A DNA stretch of 40,555 nt from Treponema sp. (GTDB lineage Bacteria; Spirochaetota; Spirochaetia; Treponematales; Treponemataceae): NCBI GenBank assembly GCA_016290335.1, contig JAEETM010000031.1:1-40555 (forward strand). The letters are read 5' to 3'. Position 1 is the stretch's first letter. Each line of letters begins with the position of its first letter. A program made the translations under genes and the position numbers. Of the stretch, positions 31,240-40,555 are shown piece after piece. A model generated the notes under the pieces. That model was not told the DNA's origin. It ran no database searches and was given only the letters and a program-made list of their open reading frames with translations.

Positions 31240-32706
31240 ATGAAAAAAGGTGTAATGTACACAGCAGGTTCTATCATCATCCTGATTATCTGTCTTATAG
31301 CATTTGTTTTGCCAAGTTCTTTAGGCAGAGCAACCAACAACAAACCATTGGAGTTCGGCAGCTACAATGGCCGTAAAATCACTTACGAGCAGGGCTCAGA
31401 TTTTGCTAATTTCATTTCTCAGTATGCAGAAATGTACCGCCAGCAGGGAATCCAGATTGATTCTTCTATACAGTACTATCTCTTCCAGTATGCCTTCAAC
31501 TCAACTGTAACAAAGTATGCTTACGAAGATGCTGTTAAAAAGAGCGGATGGAAAGTTCCAAAAGAAGCTGTTAACAGACAGCTCCGTCCTTACTTCTATG
31601 ACGACAACGGCAAGTTCTCTTCTAAGCTTTATAAGCAGGCTGATCCTTCATCTGTAGAAAATCTTAGAAAAAACATTGAGAACAGTCTCTATACATCTCG
31701 TTTCCATGATGATATGTTCGGTTCATCATCAGATTTCTTAGGAATCGATAACCTCTACGGTGTAAAAATTGCAGAAGCAGAGCTTAACTTTTTCCAGAAT
31801 TATGGTACAGAAAAACGTGGCTTTAATATGGTTGCTTACAAAAAAGCTGATTTCCCGGAAGAAGAAGTTCTTAAATATGCTGCAAATAATAAAGCTAAGT
31901 TTATCAATTATGATTTGAGCGTTATTACTGTTGAAGATAAATCAACAGCAGACAAGGTTGCAAAACGCATCAGCAAAGAAGAAATCACTTTTGAAGATGC
32001 AGTTACTGAATATTCAGAAAACAACTACAGCAACACAGAAGGCAAGCTTACAAGCTCTTATCAATATCAGGTTGAAAACATTCTTAACGACAAAGCTGAC
32101 CTTGCAAAGCTTTCTGACCTTGCTTCAGGTTCTGTAAGTCCAGTAATTCAGACTACAACAGGTTATTCAATCTTCAAGGCAAATGCAGCTCCAGTTCAGC
32201 CAGACTTTGAAAACGAAGAAATGAAAACAAGAGTTTCAAATTATATGACTTCTTATGAAAGCGGTATAATTGAAGATTACTTTATTGCACAGGCTAACAT
32301 GTTCAAGTCAGAAGCTGCTGCTTCTTCTTTTGATGAAGCCTGCGAAAAGCTTGGTGTAGAAAAGAAAGAAGTTGCTCCATTCCCATTAAACTATGGTAAC
32401 ACAAGCGTTACAGGTACTGTAGACACATCAATCGATGGTCTTCGCGGTGCTGATACAAACGAAAACTTCCTTACAATAGCATTCAAGCTTAAGCTTAATG
32501 AATATTCAGATCCACTCGTAATGAGCGACTATGTAATTGTAATTCAGTATACTTCATCTGAAAGCAAAGAAATCTCTGATGATGACAAACCTACTGTTAT
32601 CAATGCAATCGTTAATTACGACAATAATGCAGCACAGGATGCATTAACAAGCAGCCCTAATTTGGAAAATAATTTCATTTCAACTTATTACAGTAATTTG
32701 TTATAG
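31240..32706 (+). CDS. Membrane-anchored parvulin/SurA-PpiD-like folding protein
   Basis: A 488-residue protein with an N-terminal membrane anchor (about 5-28, GVMYTAGSIIILIICLIAFV) and a long periplasmic part. The first part is helical like SurA_N/PpiD chaperone domains (QLRPYFYDDNGKFS, NIENSL). A central region (about 225-320: LSVITVEDKSTADKVAKRI, TFEDAVTEYSENNYSNTEG, SGSVSPVIQTTTGYSIFK) has the order of a parvulin (PpiC) rotamase domain, though weakly conserved. Likely assists folding of exported or outer-membrane proteins. Start ATG with AAGGA. The Maf-like gene follows after 2 nt. Function by analogy; the rotamase may be inactive. Confidence 0.7.
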   Translation: MKKGVMYTAGSIIILIICLIAFVLPSSLGRATNNKPLEFGSYNGRKITYEQGSDFANFISQYAEMYRQQGIQIDSSIQYYLFQYAFNSTVTKYAYEDAVKKSGWKVPKEAVNRQLRPYFYDDNGKFSSKLYKQADPSSVENLRKNIENSLYTSRFHDDMFGSSSDFLGIDNLYGVKIAEAELNFFQNYGTEKRGFNMVAYKKADFPEEEVLKYAANNKAKFINYDLSVITVEDKSTADKVAKRISKEEITFEDAVTEYSENNYSNTEGKLTSSYQYQVENILNDKADLAKLSDLASGSVSPVIQTTTGYSIFKANAAPVQPDFENEEMKTRVSNYMTSYESGIIEDYFIAQANMFKSEAAASSFDEACEKLGVEKKEVAPFPLNYGNTSVTGTVDTSIDGLRGADTNENFLTIAFKLKLNEYSDPLVMSDYVIVIQYTSSESKEISDDDKPTVINAIVNYDNNAAQDALTSSPNLENNFISTYYSNLL

Positions 32707-32708
32707 TA

Positions 32709-34418
32709 TTGGAAAACATTATTAACCAAAAGCCCTGCCTCGTTAATACTGCGCAGGGCTTTTCTGTTTCTTATCAAAATAAGTTTCTCTATTCTAAATA
32801 CGCTCCAGATAAAGCAATATTACAAACAGTTTCAACTCTGAACATTCTTCCGGGAACAATCATTCTCTGCCTCTCCCCTGTTCTTCCCTACGGCCTTTTA
32901 GAGCTTGAACAAAGGCTTCCGGAAAACTGCATTATGCTTGGAGTTGAGATTGATTCAAACCTGAGTGATTTTATAAACGATTCTCAAACTCAAACCACAC
33001 AAAACTGGCAGCAGTTGAATAAAACCGGAAAGTTCACATTCCTTTCAAAAGAAGAAATCTATAATCTTCCTGTGATTTTGAATAAGAAAAAGTATGTAAC
33101 AGAAAATGGATTTTCTCTTCCGCCAGCCGGAACATTCAGACGAGTTTTATGCTTAAACTTTTCGGCTGGAGTTCAATTCAATGTCCAATTTTATTCACAG
33201 CTTGGACAGGCATGTACAAATGCAATCATGACCTTCTGGTCAAACAGAGTTACGCTTACAAAGTTCGGACACAATTATTCAAAAAACTTTTTCAAAAACC
33301 TTGGGCTGTTACCACAGACAACTCCGATTGAAAACTATTTTAATTCAGTTTGTAAAAGCATAATTGTTTTTGGCGCAGGCCAAAGCATAGACAAAGGTAT
33401 TGCTCAATTAAAAGGTAATGAAAAAGATTACTTTATTCTTTGTGCAGACACTGCCCTTCAGCCGCTACTGCAAAACGGAATCACACCGGATGGAGTTTTT
33501 ATAGAAGAAGCCCAGCAGGTAATAACAAAAGCATTTATAGGAACTCTCAAGGCTGGAACTCATATTTTTGCAGGTCTTTCTTCAATCCCTACTCTGGCGC
33601 ATACATTTGCACTTAAAGACATTTCTTTTTTTACAACACTTTATGCCGATGCAAACTTTATTCATAATCTGCAGGATTCAAATCTGTTACCGCCGACTAA
33701 CAACCCTTTTGGTTCGGTAGGACTAACAGCAGTTTATTATGCCCTAAAGTTCAGAAAAAATGATGAAGTACCTGTATTTATTTACGGTCTTGATTTTTCT
33801 TTTACAGCAGGAATAACACACGGTAAAGGTACACCGGCACATACAAACAGGCTTCTTTCTGCAAACAGACTTAATCCTGTGCAGAATTACGGCTCAGCTT
33901 TTTCTTCCGCAACAAAAAAAACAGAAGATAAAAACGGTTCTAAAACATTTACCACACATATACTAAGCAGTTACGCCATTACGTTTAATTCACTTTTCCA
34001 GGATGAAAAAAATCTTTTTGATTCCGCTGATAATGGACTACCCTTGATGATTCCACAAAAAAAGCCTGTATACGCAGATAGACTGGTCAAGCCCGACTAT
34101 GACATAATTCAAAACCTGTCATTCTCGTGCCCGACACGAGAATCTCAAAAAAATAAAACAGAACTCCTGCAATTCTTCAAAGACGAAACAGCCGCACTTA
34201 CAGAATTACGCAGCATACTTACTGGAGAAACAAAGCTCCCGGAAACAGAACGTAACCACAGAATAATTGAATTACTTAATGACAGGGAATACCTTTACCT
34301 GCACTTCCCGGATGGATGGAAAGCTTCTACAGATATATCTTTCTTAAAACGAGTGCGCGCAGAGATAGAGGTTTTTATTAAGATTTTCGGGTCCAGTCCG
34401 AAAACGACAAGTCAATAA
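32709..34418 (+). CDS. Maf/MptE-like (DUF115) motility-associated protein, TTG start
   Basis: A 569-residue protein resembling the motility-associated factor family (DUF115/MptE-like): IVFGAGQSIDKG (about 218-229), FILCADTALQPLLQNGITPDGVFIE (about 242-266), NNPFGSVGLTAVYYALKF and FIYGLDFSFTAGITHGKG. In other bacteria these proteins glycosylate flagellin with nonulosonic-type sugars. No signal peptide, so cytoplasmic. Start is a TTG 2 nt after the previous stop with no clear ribosome site, so translation may be coupled to the parvulin-like gene. The catalytic fold is inferred from these motifs only. Its 3' end is one base from the lepA 3' end. Confidence 0.75.
   Translation: MENIINQKPCLVNTAQGFSVSYQNKFLYSKYAPDKAILQTVSTLNILPGTIILCLSPVLPYGLLELEQRLPENCIMLGVEIDSNLSDFINDSQTQTTQNWQQLNKTGKFTFLSKEEIYNLPVILNKKKYVTENGFSLPPAGTFRRVLCLNFSAGVQFNVQFYSQLGQACTNAIMTFWSNRVTLTKFGHNYSKNFFKNLGLLPQTTPIENYFNSVCKSIIVFGAGQSIDKGIAQLKGNEKDYFILCADTALQPLLQNGITPDGVFIEEAQQVITKAFIGTLKAGTHIFAGLSSIPTLAHTFALKDISFFTTLYADANFIHNLQDSNLLPPTNNPFGSVGLTAVYYALKFRKNDEVPVFIYGLDFSFTAGITHGKGTPAHTNRLLSANRLNPVQNYGSAFSSATKKTEDKNGSKTFTTHILSSYAITFNSLFQDEKNLFDSADNGLPLMIPQKKPVYADRLVKPDYDIIQNLSFSCPTRESQKNKTELLQFFKDETAALTELRSILTGETKLPETERNHRIIELLNDREYLYLHFPDGWKASTDISFLKRVRAEIEVFIKIFGSSPKTTSQ
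34384..34404. repeat. Hairpin at the 3' ends of maf-like and lepA genes
   Basis: TTTTCGG (34384-34390) pairs with CCGAAAA (34398-34404), 7-nt loop, inside the last codons of the Maf-like gene and 16 bp before the lepA stop. No good T run; a weak shared terminator is possible. Confidence 0.35.
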
Positions 34419-34419
34419 G

Positions 34420-36222
34420 TTACTCTTCTTTTTCTTTAAGAACTGCAAGGAAGGCGCTCTGAGGCAACTCTACATCACCAATCATCTTCATGCGCTTTTT
34501 ACCTTCCTTCTGTTTTTCAAGAAGCTTACGTTTACGGGTAATATCACCGCCGTAACATTTTGCAAGAACGTCCTTTCGAACAGGGTTTACAGTTTCGCGT
34601 GCAATAATCTGGCCGCCAATTGCACCTTGAATTGCAATTTTAAACTGCTGTCGTGAGATTTCATCCTTCAGGCGTTCACAAACCTTTCTGGCTCTTGCAA
34701 CTGCATTATCCTTAAAGCACAAAAGAGAAAGGGCATCAACCTGTTTTCCGTTCAAAAGAATATCAACCTTTACAAGATCACTTGGCCGGTAACCGATAAC
34801 TTCATAATCAAAAGAAGCATAACCGCGGCTGTAGCTCTTAAGCCTGTCATAAAAATCAAACAGAACTTCGGCTAAAGGCATTTCATAAGAAAGTTCAACA
34901 CGCTTTGTATCAAGATAAGTCATATTTGTCTGAGCACCGCGCTTTTCGGTACAAAGTGCCATAATCGAGCCCAGATACTCTGAAGGAGTAATAATTGAAG
35001 CTTTAATATACGGCTCTTCAGAATCCTTTATTCGTCCCTGCGGATATTCAGAAGGATTATCTATATACATATCTTCACCATTCGAAAGATGAAGCAGATA
35101 ACGTACAGAAGGAGCAGTAAAAATAACAGCCTGGTCAAAATCACGTTCAAGTCGTTCCTGAACAATTTCCAGATGAAGAAGTCCAAGGAAGCCGCAGCGG
35201 AAACCGTTACCCAAAGCAAGAGAACTGTCTTTTTCGTAAACAAGGCTTGCATCGTTGAGCTTAAGCTTTTCCATGCTGTCTTTAAGCTCTTCGTAATCGT
35301 TTGAATCCATTGGGTAAATAGAAGAATAAACAACAGGCTTAACTTCCTTAAAACCAGGCAACGGAGAATCTACACCGTCTGCAGCAGTTGTAATTGTATC
35401 ACCAACTTTTACATCGCTTACAGTTTTAAGACCGGAAATAATGTACCCTACATCACCAGCTTCGAGCACACCTGTTTCTTCATAATTTATTTTGAATACA
35501 CCGCACTGTTCAACCTTATACTCAGTACCGGTACTCATCATTTTGATAATATCACCGGTTTTTAAGCGGCCTTCCATAACACGCACGTGAACAACAACAC
35601 CACGGTAAACATCATAGTGGCAGTCAAAAATAAGAGCGGCAAGCTTTCCTTCTGGGTTGCCTGTTGGTGCCGGAAACTTAGTAACAATTGCTTCCAGAAG
35701 CTCATCAATACCTTCGCCTGTTTTTGCAGAAACACACATTGCTTCGCTGGAATCAAGACCAAGTTCATTATCAATTTGTCTTTTACAGCTTTCAATATCG
35801 GCAGAAGCAAGGTCTATTTTGTTGATTACAGGCACCATTGTCAAATCGTGTTCAAGTGCCATATACATATTACTTACAGTCTGGCTTTCTACACCCTGTG
35901 TTGCATCTACAAGAAGAAGTGCCCCTTCGCACGAAGCAATTGCACGGGAAACTTCATAGCTGAAGTCTACGTGTCCCGGAGTATCTACAAAGTTCAGCTC
36001 GTAGTCGTGACCGTCCTTTGCATGATAGGGAATTGTTACCGCCTGGCTTTTAATTGTAATACCACGCTCACGTTCAATATCCATATTATCAAGAATCTGA
36101 TTAACCATTTTACGGTCATCAATAATCTTTGCCTTTTGAATAAGGCGGTCAGATAAGGTTGATTTTCCATGGTCAATGTGTGCGACAATACAGAAATTAC
36201 GCTTGTATTTCATTTCGGTCAT
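34420..36222 (-). CDS. lepA: Elongation factor 4
   Basis: A 600-residue translational GTPase that acts on the ribosome and has been proposed to back-translocate stalled complexes. G motifs AHIDHGKST (13-21), DTPGHVDF, and NKID are intact, followed by the EF4-specific domains and the basic C-terminal end (GGDITRKRKLLEKQKEGKKRMK) characteristic of LepA. Length is usual. ATG at 36222 with GGAG 7 nt upstream. It is the last visible gene of a minus-strand run tilS, TPR protein, HtrA, lepA; 30 bp separate it from the protease gene. It converges on the Maf-like gene with a one-base gap. Confidence 0.96.
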   Translation of the reverse strand: MTEMKYKRNFCIVAHIDHGKSTLSDRLIQKAKIIDDRKMVNQILDNMDIERERGITIKSQAVTIPYHAKDGHDYELNFVDTPGHVDFSYEVSRAIASCEGALLLVDATQGVESQTVSNMYMALEHDLTMVPVINKIDLASADIESCKRQIDNELGLDSSEAMCVSAKTGEGIDELLEAIVTKFPAPTGNPEGKLAALIFDCHYDVYRGVVVHVRVMEGRLKTGDIIKMMSTGTEYKVEQCGVFKINYEETGVLEAGDVGYIISGLKTVSDVKVGDTITTAADGVDSPLPGFKEVKPVVYSSIYPMDSNDYEELKDSMEKLKLNDASLVYEKDSSLALGNGFRCGFLGLLHLEIVQERLERDFDQAVIFTAPSVRYLLHLSNGEDMYIDNPSEYPQGRIKDSEEPYIKASIITPSEYLGSIMALCTEKRGAQTNMTYLDTKRVELSYEMPLAEVLFDFYDRLKSYSRGYASFDYEVIGYRPSDLVKVDILLNGKQVDALSLLCFKDNAVARARKVCERLKDEISRQQFKIAIQGAIGGQIIARETVNPVRKDVLAKCYGGDITRKRKLLEKQKEGKKRMKMIGDVELPQSAFLAVLKEKEE

Positions 36223-36252
36223 GTTTTACTCCAGCTTACTGCAAATGTAGTC

Positions 36253-37902
36253 TTAAAAATAATACGGACTGTCAAAAGTGGCTCCCATTGTAAGCATTAC
36301 ATCAATAAAGCCCCTTTTATGCCGCTGAACCTGTAAGAGTGCAAGGAAATATTCGTTTTCGTAATCAAACTTATATTCCTGAATTGTAACAGGGTCGTTT
36401 TCAGACAACCCCATTTCGTCTGCACTCGTACCGCTATATATTTTTACTATTGTATAGGATTTTCTGTTTATTGTCGATGAATGAGAAAGCTTCATGCCAA
36501 AAATCGGGATAAATGATTCTTCCGGTAAATCACTATAGAAAAACTTCTGGACAGGATTTTCAGGACGTTTTTCAAGGTAAATAGGAATTGTATGAAGTTC
36601 ACCTTCATTATCTTTGTAGGTACATTCAACAATTGTGTCCGGCTGGTTACCCATAAGAAGATACTGGAAATCATCAACAGAAGTAATTTCTTTTTTATCT
36701 GCATTGATAATTACATCATCTTCTTTTAAGCCCGAAAAAGCACCGCTTCCACCAGGCATTACGTACTGAACTTCAAGTCCGATTTTTTTATTCTTTTCTT
36801 TTTTTGTATGACCAAATGCCCCTATCCAGCAATGCTGAACTTCTCCACCTTCGTATAAAGCAGGAAGAAGCTGGCGCAAATATTCAATTGGAATTGCAAA
36901 GTTCAGACCCTGGAACTGAAGCATTCCTGCAAAAACAATTGCCTGTACTTTACGATTTTCATCAATCAAAGGACCGCCGGAGTTACCTGAGTTTACGGCC
37001 GCATCAAGCTGGAACACATTACCGATTGTATTAAGTTTTCTGTCTGTAGAAGAAATAATACCGGAAGTTAAAGTACCCTCCAGACCGATTGGCGTACCGA
37101 TTGCAGAAACCTTATCGCCCACCGCCAAATCGGAACTTGAACCAAGCTCAAACACAAACTGAGGTGCAGATTCTATTTTTAATAAAGCTATATCTACAGC
37201 AGAATCATAACCGACAATTTTTGCAGGAATCTTAGTTTCCATATCGGAAGGAAGCTTAACGTAGCAGCGGCCAAAGCCTTCATATTTTGGGTCAACCAAA
37301 TCCTGAATAACGTGATGGTTTGTAATTAAATATCCGCGCTTGTCTATAAAGAAACCTGAACCTATTACAACATCTGCATAACCGCTGCCGTCTTTTATTT
37401 TAAGTCCTTTATCTACCCAAACCGTAACAGTTGCATTTATACAGTCGTTGATTGTCTGAGGAAGAAGTGATTCGTCAACAGTAAAGCCCGGAACATCATA
37501 AGTAGAATCAGCACCATCCAGAGCAGCTTTTATTTCTTCATCGTTAACTGCAAAACCTACGGAAGCAATAGACTTTTCGAAACGGGCTGCATCGTAATAA
37601 CGCTTTTCCTGAATTGCAAGAGCCAGCTGAGTTTCAACTGCTTCCCTGCACTTTTTAATAACTTCTTCATCGCCAAGTATACAGGCACGCCACAAGGCTT
37701 TTACAGGCAGAGTTTCCAGAAGCGTTGTTATGTTTTTAATTTCGTTTTTAACGACATCTTCATCAGTATAATCAAGAGGCTTTTCTACGTTTTCGGGAAG
37801 CTTTACAGATTTACAGCTGAAAAAAAGACTTGCCACAGAAAAAACAATGATATAAAAAATCAGATTTTTTCTGAGAATGTTTTTTATTTTATTTTTACAC
37901 AT
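36253..37902 (-). CDS. HtrA/DegP-like serine protease lipoprotein with PDZ domain
   Basis: A 549-residue exported protease. Signal sequence ends FFSC with Cys30 as lipid site. About 130 residues of helical lead follow, then a trypsin-like domain with the triad His197 (LITNHHVI), Asp237 (AVDIALLKI) and Ser308 (NSGNSGGP). A PDZ region (about 365-450) and a second, weaker PDZ-like C-terminal part (about 460-549) come after. The family degrades or refolds damaged periplasmic proteins. The long helical lead before the protease is unusual for DegP. Start ATG at 37902 with AGGA. It follows the TPR gene by 14 nt in the same run as lepA. Confidence 0.88.
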   Translation of the reverse strand: MCKNKIKNILRKNLIFYIIVFSVASLFFSCKSVKLPENVEKPLDYTDEDVVKNEIKNITTLLETLPVKALWRACILGDEEVIKKCREAVETQLALAIQEKRYYDAARFEKSIASVGFAVNDEEIKAALDGADSTYDVPGFTVDESLLPQTINDCINATVTVWVDKGLKIKDGSGYADVVIGSGFFIDKRGYLITNHHVIQDLVDPKYEGFGRCYVKLPSDMETKIPAKIVGYDSAVDIALLKIESAPQFVFELGSSSDLAVGDKVSAIGTPIGLEGTLTSGIISSTDRKLNTIGNVFQLDAAVNSGNSGGPLIDENRKVQAIVFAGMLQFQGLNFAIPIEYLRQLLPALYEGGEVQHCWIGAFGHTKKEKNKKIGLEVQYVMPGGSGAFSGLKEDDVIINADKKEITSVDDFQYLLMGNQPDTIVECTYKDNEGELHTIPIYLEKRPENPVQKFFYSDLPEESFIPIFGMKLSHSSTINRKSYTIVKIYSGTSADEMGLSENDPVTIQEYKFDYENEYFLALLQVQRHKRGFIDVMLTMGATFDSPYYF

Positions 37903-37916
37903 TTATTTATCCTGAT

Positions 37917-40058
37917 TTATTCAGATAATGATTCTGGCACAAGTCTGCAATAAACAGAAGAATCTATTCTTATTACAAAAAGCCTTACATTATCTTTATA
38001 TTCTATAAGTTTTACAGCTCCATTCAGATAGCCTTTCCAATTATCTTTTTCAATAATTTCTTCGCATTCTGAATCGCCTTTCTGTTCAAGCCAGTACAAT
38101 GATTTTTTCTCTCCAGTAATTACAGGATACTGATTTCCCATATAGCTGATTAAGGAAGGAGTTCCATTTTCCGAAACAAGCGAAACAATTTCGTTTCCTT
38201 TTTTATCATAGAAAATTGCTTCTTCACGCAGGATGCCGGAATTACTTTCGTCTGAATGACGGATATACGCACAATCCCAGTGACCGTCATCATCATTATC
38301 CCAGAAAGTTTTTTTACCATTGTATGCGGTGTACTCTTCTTTAAACTCGTTGATTGTGTTACCGTTACGGTCAATCTCTACAGACAACAGGAACATATCG
38401 GCAGAAAAAACATTATCGCCAAATACGTTATTTACAAGCTGTTTGGATTCATCGGAAATAAACTTTTTGCTGAAAGAAAAATCATAGCTTTCTATAGTTT
38501 CAAAATAATCATCACCATCTGTATCTACATAGCGCACAAAAGGATAACCGGCTTCCATTGAAGCATAAGCGTATCTTTTTGAAGCTTCATAAAAGGCTGC
38601 ATAAACAGGCATTCCGTCGTAAACAGAATATCTTACCTCTGAGTTTCTTCGCTCGTTAGTTTTGACTACCACAGAAGAAGCCTTTTTTGCAAGCATATAT
38701 TCTTCCGGTACTGTAACTTCCCTGTTTATATAAGGAATAAAGAAGTTTACGTTAAACTGTGTAAAAAGTTTTTCGGCAGTCATGTCAAAAGGCTCGTAAG
38801 AAAAATCGTTGTCTAAGAAATTGAAAAGCATTTTCTGCTCATTCATTTCTATCTGTTTAACAGCCGGGTATGAATTGTATTCAAGTGTCATATCGGCATT
38901 ATGGAACTCAAGGCGAACCGGTACACCAAAATCACATTCGGCCTGTAAATCGAGCACATCATCATTATCTGCATCATAAGAAACTTTAACCGGGCGGCCG
39001 CGTTCATACTGAATTGTAAGCTCGATTCGCAGATCAAGCTCTTCGTCTACGAAAAGTGTGCCGGTAAAGGAATTAAGCCTGTCGTGAAGATTTGCCTGTA
39101 AGCCCTCATTTTGTATTAAGGCTGCAAAAGCCTTTAACAGATCAAGATTGTAATTATCTGCAGATGATTCAAAGAAAAGATTATATGCTTTTTCTTCAGA
39201 AAGAATACCGGTTTTAAGTCCTGCGTATGCATACAAAGGAGAATTGCTGTTTTTTTCTCCAACTGCTTTTAACAGTCGTGTCTGCTGCTGGCCGTCGGCA
39301 AACAAAAGTGCCATTACTTCTGTATCAATGTCATTATTATCATAATCTGGAATGCGGTTTATATAGTCCGTAGAGATAGATTTTACAATTTCCGGTATTT
39401 CATAATTGCTTGTTGAATCCATTTCGGCGCGGTTCATAAAAAGCATTTCAAAAATAAAGAAAAGCTTTGGAAAACGTGTATCGGCAGGATAAACCTTTCG
39501 CACGGAATTAAGCTTTGCGCGTGCCTGACTGATTGAATCTGCGGTGCCCATTCTATAATAATTTTTGATTCGTATAAACTCGGCATCGGCAGAATAAATA
39601 AAAGGCTTCTGATCAAGAACTGCAAGAGATTCATCATAAAGTCCTAAATCAGAAAGAATATCGCCATAAAGGATTCGCGCACCGTTACGGTTGTAGTTAG
39701 TCCATTTATCTTTTTCAATTGCCTGTTTTATAACAGCATATACATCTGCCCGCTTTTCGCCTTTTTTTGTCATTGCAAGGGCTTTAATATAATACAAGTC
39801 TGAAATAGTATTGTCGTAGTGAAGACCAAGCTCTGCCTGTGAAAAAGCACTGTTCCAGTTTTCGGCAAAAAGATATTTTTCGGCAGAGTTCAAATACCGC
39901 TCTGCAATCCGGGTGTTTGAAGCTGAAACTTCCGGGGAAACCGTTTGCACAGCTTCCACACTTGATTGAGCTGCAACAGTTACCACAGTTTCTGCAAACA
40001 AAAAATTACAGGAAATACAAAAAAAGGCAAAGAAACAAATAAGCTTAATTTTTTTCAT
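37917..40058 (-). CDS. Exported TPR protein with Asp-rich repeats
   Basis: A 713-residue exported protein of unknown function. Signal peptide (KLICFFAFFCISCNFLFAE). The N-terminal part (about 48-200) has TPR-type helical pairs (SAEKYLFAENWNSAFSQAEL, DILSDLGLYDESLAVLD). The C-terminal half has at least three Asp-rich turn motifs like calcium-binding DxDxDG loops: DADNDDV (362-368), DTDGDDY (512-518) and DNDDDG (587-592), each within YDxD-type beta strands. The ATG at 40058 is chosen: GGA lies 7 nt upstream and it begins the signal peptide; a longer frame from 40112 would place 18 extra residues before it. It overlaps the tilS 3' end by 14 nt. Confidence 0.75.
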   Translation of the reverse strand: MKKIKLICFFAFFCISCNFLFAETVVTVAAQSSVEAVQTVSPEVSASNTRIAERYLNSAEKYLFAENWNSAFSQAELGLHYDNTISDLYYIKALAMTKKGEKRADVYAVIKQAIEKDKWTNYNRNGARILYGDILSDLGLYDESLAVLDQKPFIYSADAEFIRIKNYYRMGTADSISQARAKLNSVRKVYPADTRFPKLFFIFEMLFMNRAEMDSTSNYEIPEIVKSISTDYINRIPDYDNNDIDTEVMALLFADGQQQTRLLKAVGEKNSNSPLYAYAGLKTGILSEEKAYNLFFESSADNYNLDLLKAFAALIQNEGLQANLHDRLNSFTGTLFVDEELDLRIELTIQYERGRPVKVSYDADNDDVLDLQAECDFGVPVRLEFHNADMTLEYNSYPAVKQIEMNEQKMLFNFLDNDFSYEPFDMTAEKLFTQFNVNFFIPYINREVTVPEEYMLAKKASSVVVKTNERRNSEVRYSVYDGMPVYAAFYEASKRYAYASMEAGYPFVRYVDTDGDDYFETIESYDFSFSKKFISDESKQLVNNVFGDNVFSADMFLLSVEIDRNGNTINEFKEEYTAYNGKKTFWDNDDDGHWDCAYIRHSDESNSGILREEAIFYDKKGNEIVSLVSENGTPSLISYMGNQYPVITGEKKSLYWLEQKGDSECEEIIEKDNWKGYLNGAVKLIEYKDNVRLFVIRIDSSVYCRLVPESLSE

Positions 40059-40555
40059 AGACAATCCAATCTTTAAATCCTGATATTTTTCCAAAAATAC
40101 ACGTTGGCACAAACTCGTTCTGCTTTAATTCAAGCAAAATCGGAATCATTGGGCGTAACTCGGCTGGAACGTGCCAGTCCGAATAAATGTCGCTGAGCTT
40201 CCGCATTGAGCCGTCTGAGCTTTGTATGCAGTCACCAGGCTGTGCATTTTGTATACATACCGGCAGCGAAAAACAGTGCTCCATTACAAGGCCGTTGATT
40301 CGCAGCTGATAAAGTGTATTTTCTTTTCTGAAGACTTCGACTTTACCAAAGGGAAAATCATATTCTCCAGTTTCTTCTATTATACCAAAAAAAACTAAGT
40401 CCGTATTGCTTTTTTTTGCTTTTTCAAACAAAACTATGTCTTTTTTTAGTAAGATTTCTACATCTGAGAAGCGTTTTTTAAGGATTTTTCCACTGGAACC
40501 GTTTTCGGCAGCACTTTCAAAGCAGGCATGAACTTCGCGCAAAAATGCATACGTA
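40045..40555 (-). CDS. tilS: tRNA(Ile)-lysidine synthase, C-terminal fragment
   Basis: A frame of 169 codons that runs off the right edge on the minus strand with no start, so the gene is partial. The C-terminal MRKLSDIYSDWHVPAELRPM and IPILLELKQN, then CIFGKISGFKDWIVYEK, resemble the C-terminal domain of TilS, which binds the tRNA; the catalytic N-terminal part is outside the window. TilS converts C34 of one isoleucine tRNA to lysidine. The call rests on the C-terminal pattern (KLSD, P-x-x-x-R-x-x-IP) only and is moderate. Its stop overlaps the TPR gene start by 14 nt, so the genes are probably co-translated. Confidence 0.65.
   Translation of the reverse strand, partial: TYAFLREVHACFESAAENGSSGKILKKRFSDVEILLKKDIVLFEKAKKSNTDLVFFGIIEETGEYDFPFGKVEVFRKENTLYQLRINGLVMEHCFSLPVCIQNAQPGDCIQSSDGSMRKLSDIYSDWHVPAELRPMIPILLELKQNEFVPTCIFGKISGFKDWIVYEKN

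Noticed and set aside
35587..36156. 189-codon open frame on the plus strand opposite lepA
   Set aside because: Its sequence mirrors the conserved lepA codons; no ribosome site, and the translation lacks any recognised motif.
40059..40112. Longer start at 40112 for the TPR protein
   Set aside because: It overlaps tilS by 68 nt and adds a hydrophilic stretch before a clear signal peptide that starts at 40058.
1..40555. Prophage, insertion sequence, CRISPR array, tRNA or rRNA
   Set aside because: No transposase, integrase, phage structural gene, regular spacer array, or RNA gene pattern was found in any gap; all gaps but one are shorter than 200 bp.

Overview
This window looks like chromosomal DNA of a spirochaete, most likely a gut or rumen Treponema-like bacterium. 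The base is inference from gene content: many lipoprotein signals with loose lipoboxes (FTSC, FFSC, LTAC, LAGC), two methyl-accepting chemotaxis proteins, an HD-GYP and a GGDEF-EAL protein, a flagellar Maf/MptE-like protein, a PotABCD operon, surface hemicellulases (GH26, GH10), AT-rich intergenic DNA and some TTG starts. There is no phage, insertion sequence, CRISPR array, tRNA or rRNA; this is ordinary chromosome with dense genes and short gaps.

Layout. 1-2718 (minus): a compact operon of an Mbeg1-like alpha/beta hydrolase, a small FHA protein, a metallophosphatase and the first codons of a Hanks-type Ser/Thr kinase, a phospho-signalling module. 2783-6271: a chemoreceptor (minus) and a divergent membrane HD-GYP protein whose outer domain resembles CBM2. 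6358-8457: a uracil-type NCS2 permease and a small outer-membrane-like protein, each followed by a clear terminator. 8777-12971: potABCD polyamine uptake. 13126-14793: a PAS-GGDEF-EAL protein. 14796-18435: a Holliday-resolvase-related membrane protein, an OmpA-like protein, a RecQ-like helicase and a small charged membrane protein. 18496-22005: a GH26 mannanase lipoprotein and a second chemoreceptor broken by a frameshift. 22104-23499: hisH-hisF. 23617-25431: a GH10 xylanase lipoprotein. 25493-25894: queD (minus). 25971-30727: murE, ddl, a small lipoprotein and a beta-barrel-like protein. 30820-34418: a small membrane protein (minus), a parvulin-like chaperone and a Maf/MptE-like protein. 34420-40555 (minus): tilS (partial), a TPR/Asp-rich exported protein, an HtrA-like lipoprotein protease and lepA.

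How it fits together: secreted mannan and xylan hydrolases sit near chemoreceptors, c-di-GMP enzymes and an HD-GYP protein that may sense plant polysaccharide; the other genes serve polyamine and pyrimidine uptake, histidine and queuosine synthesis, peptidoglycan precursors and envelope quality control.

The most unusual signals are regulatory: short direct repeats with about 20-bp period upstream of recQ, the broken chemoreceptor and the xylanase; a perfect 15-bp inverted repeat whose right arm contains the hisH start codon; several promoters whose -10 box lies so close to the start codon that leaderless or near-leaderless mRNAs are expected; and start codons that differ from the longest open frame. 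All family calls come from reading motifs by eye; no database search was run.
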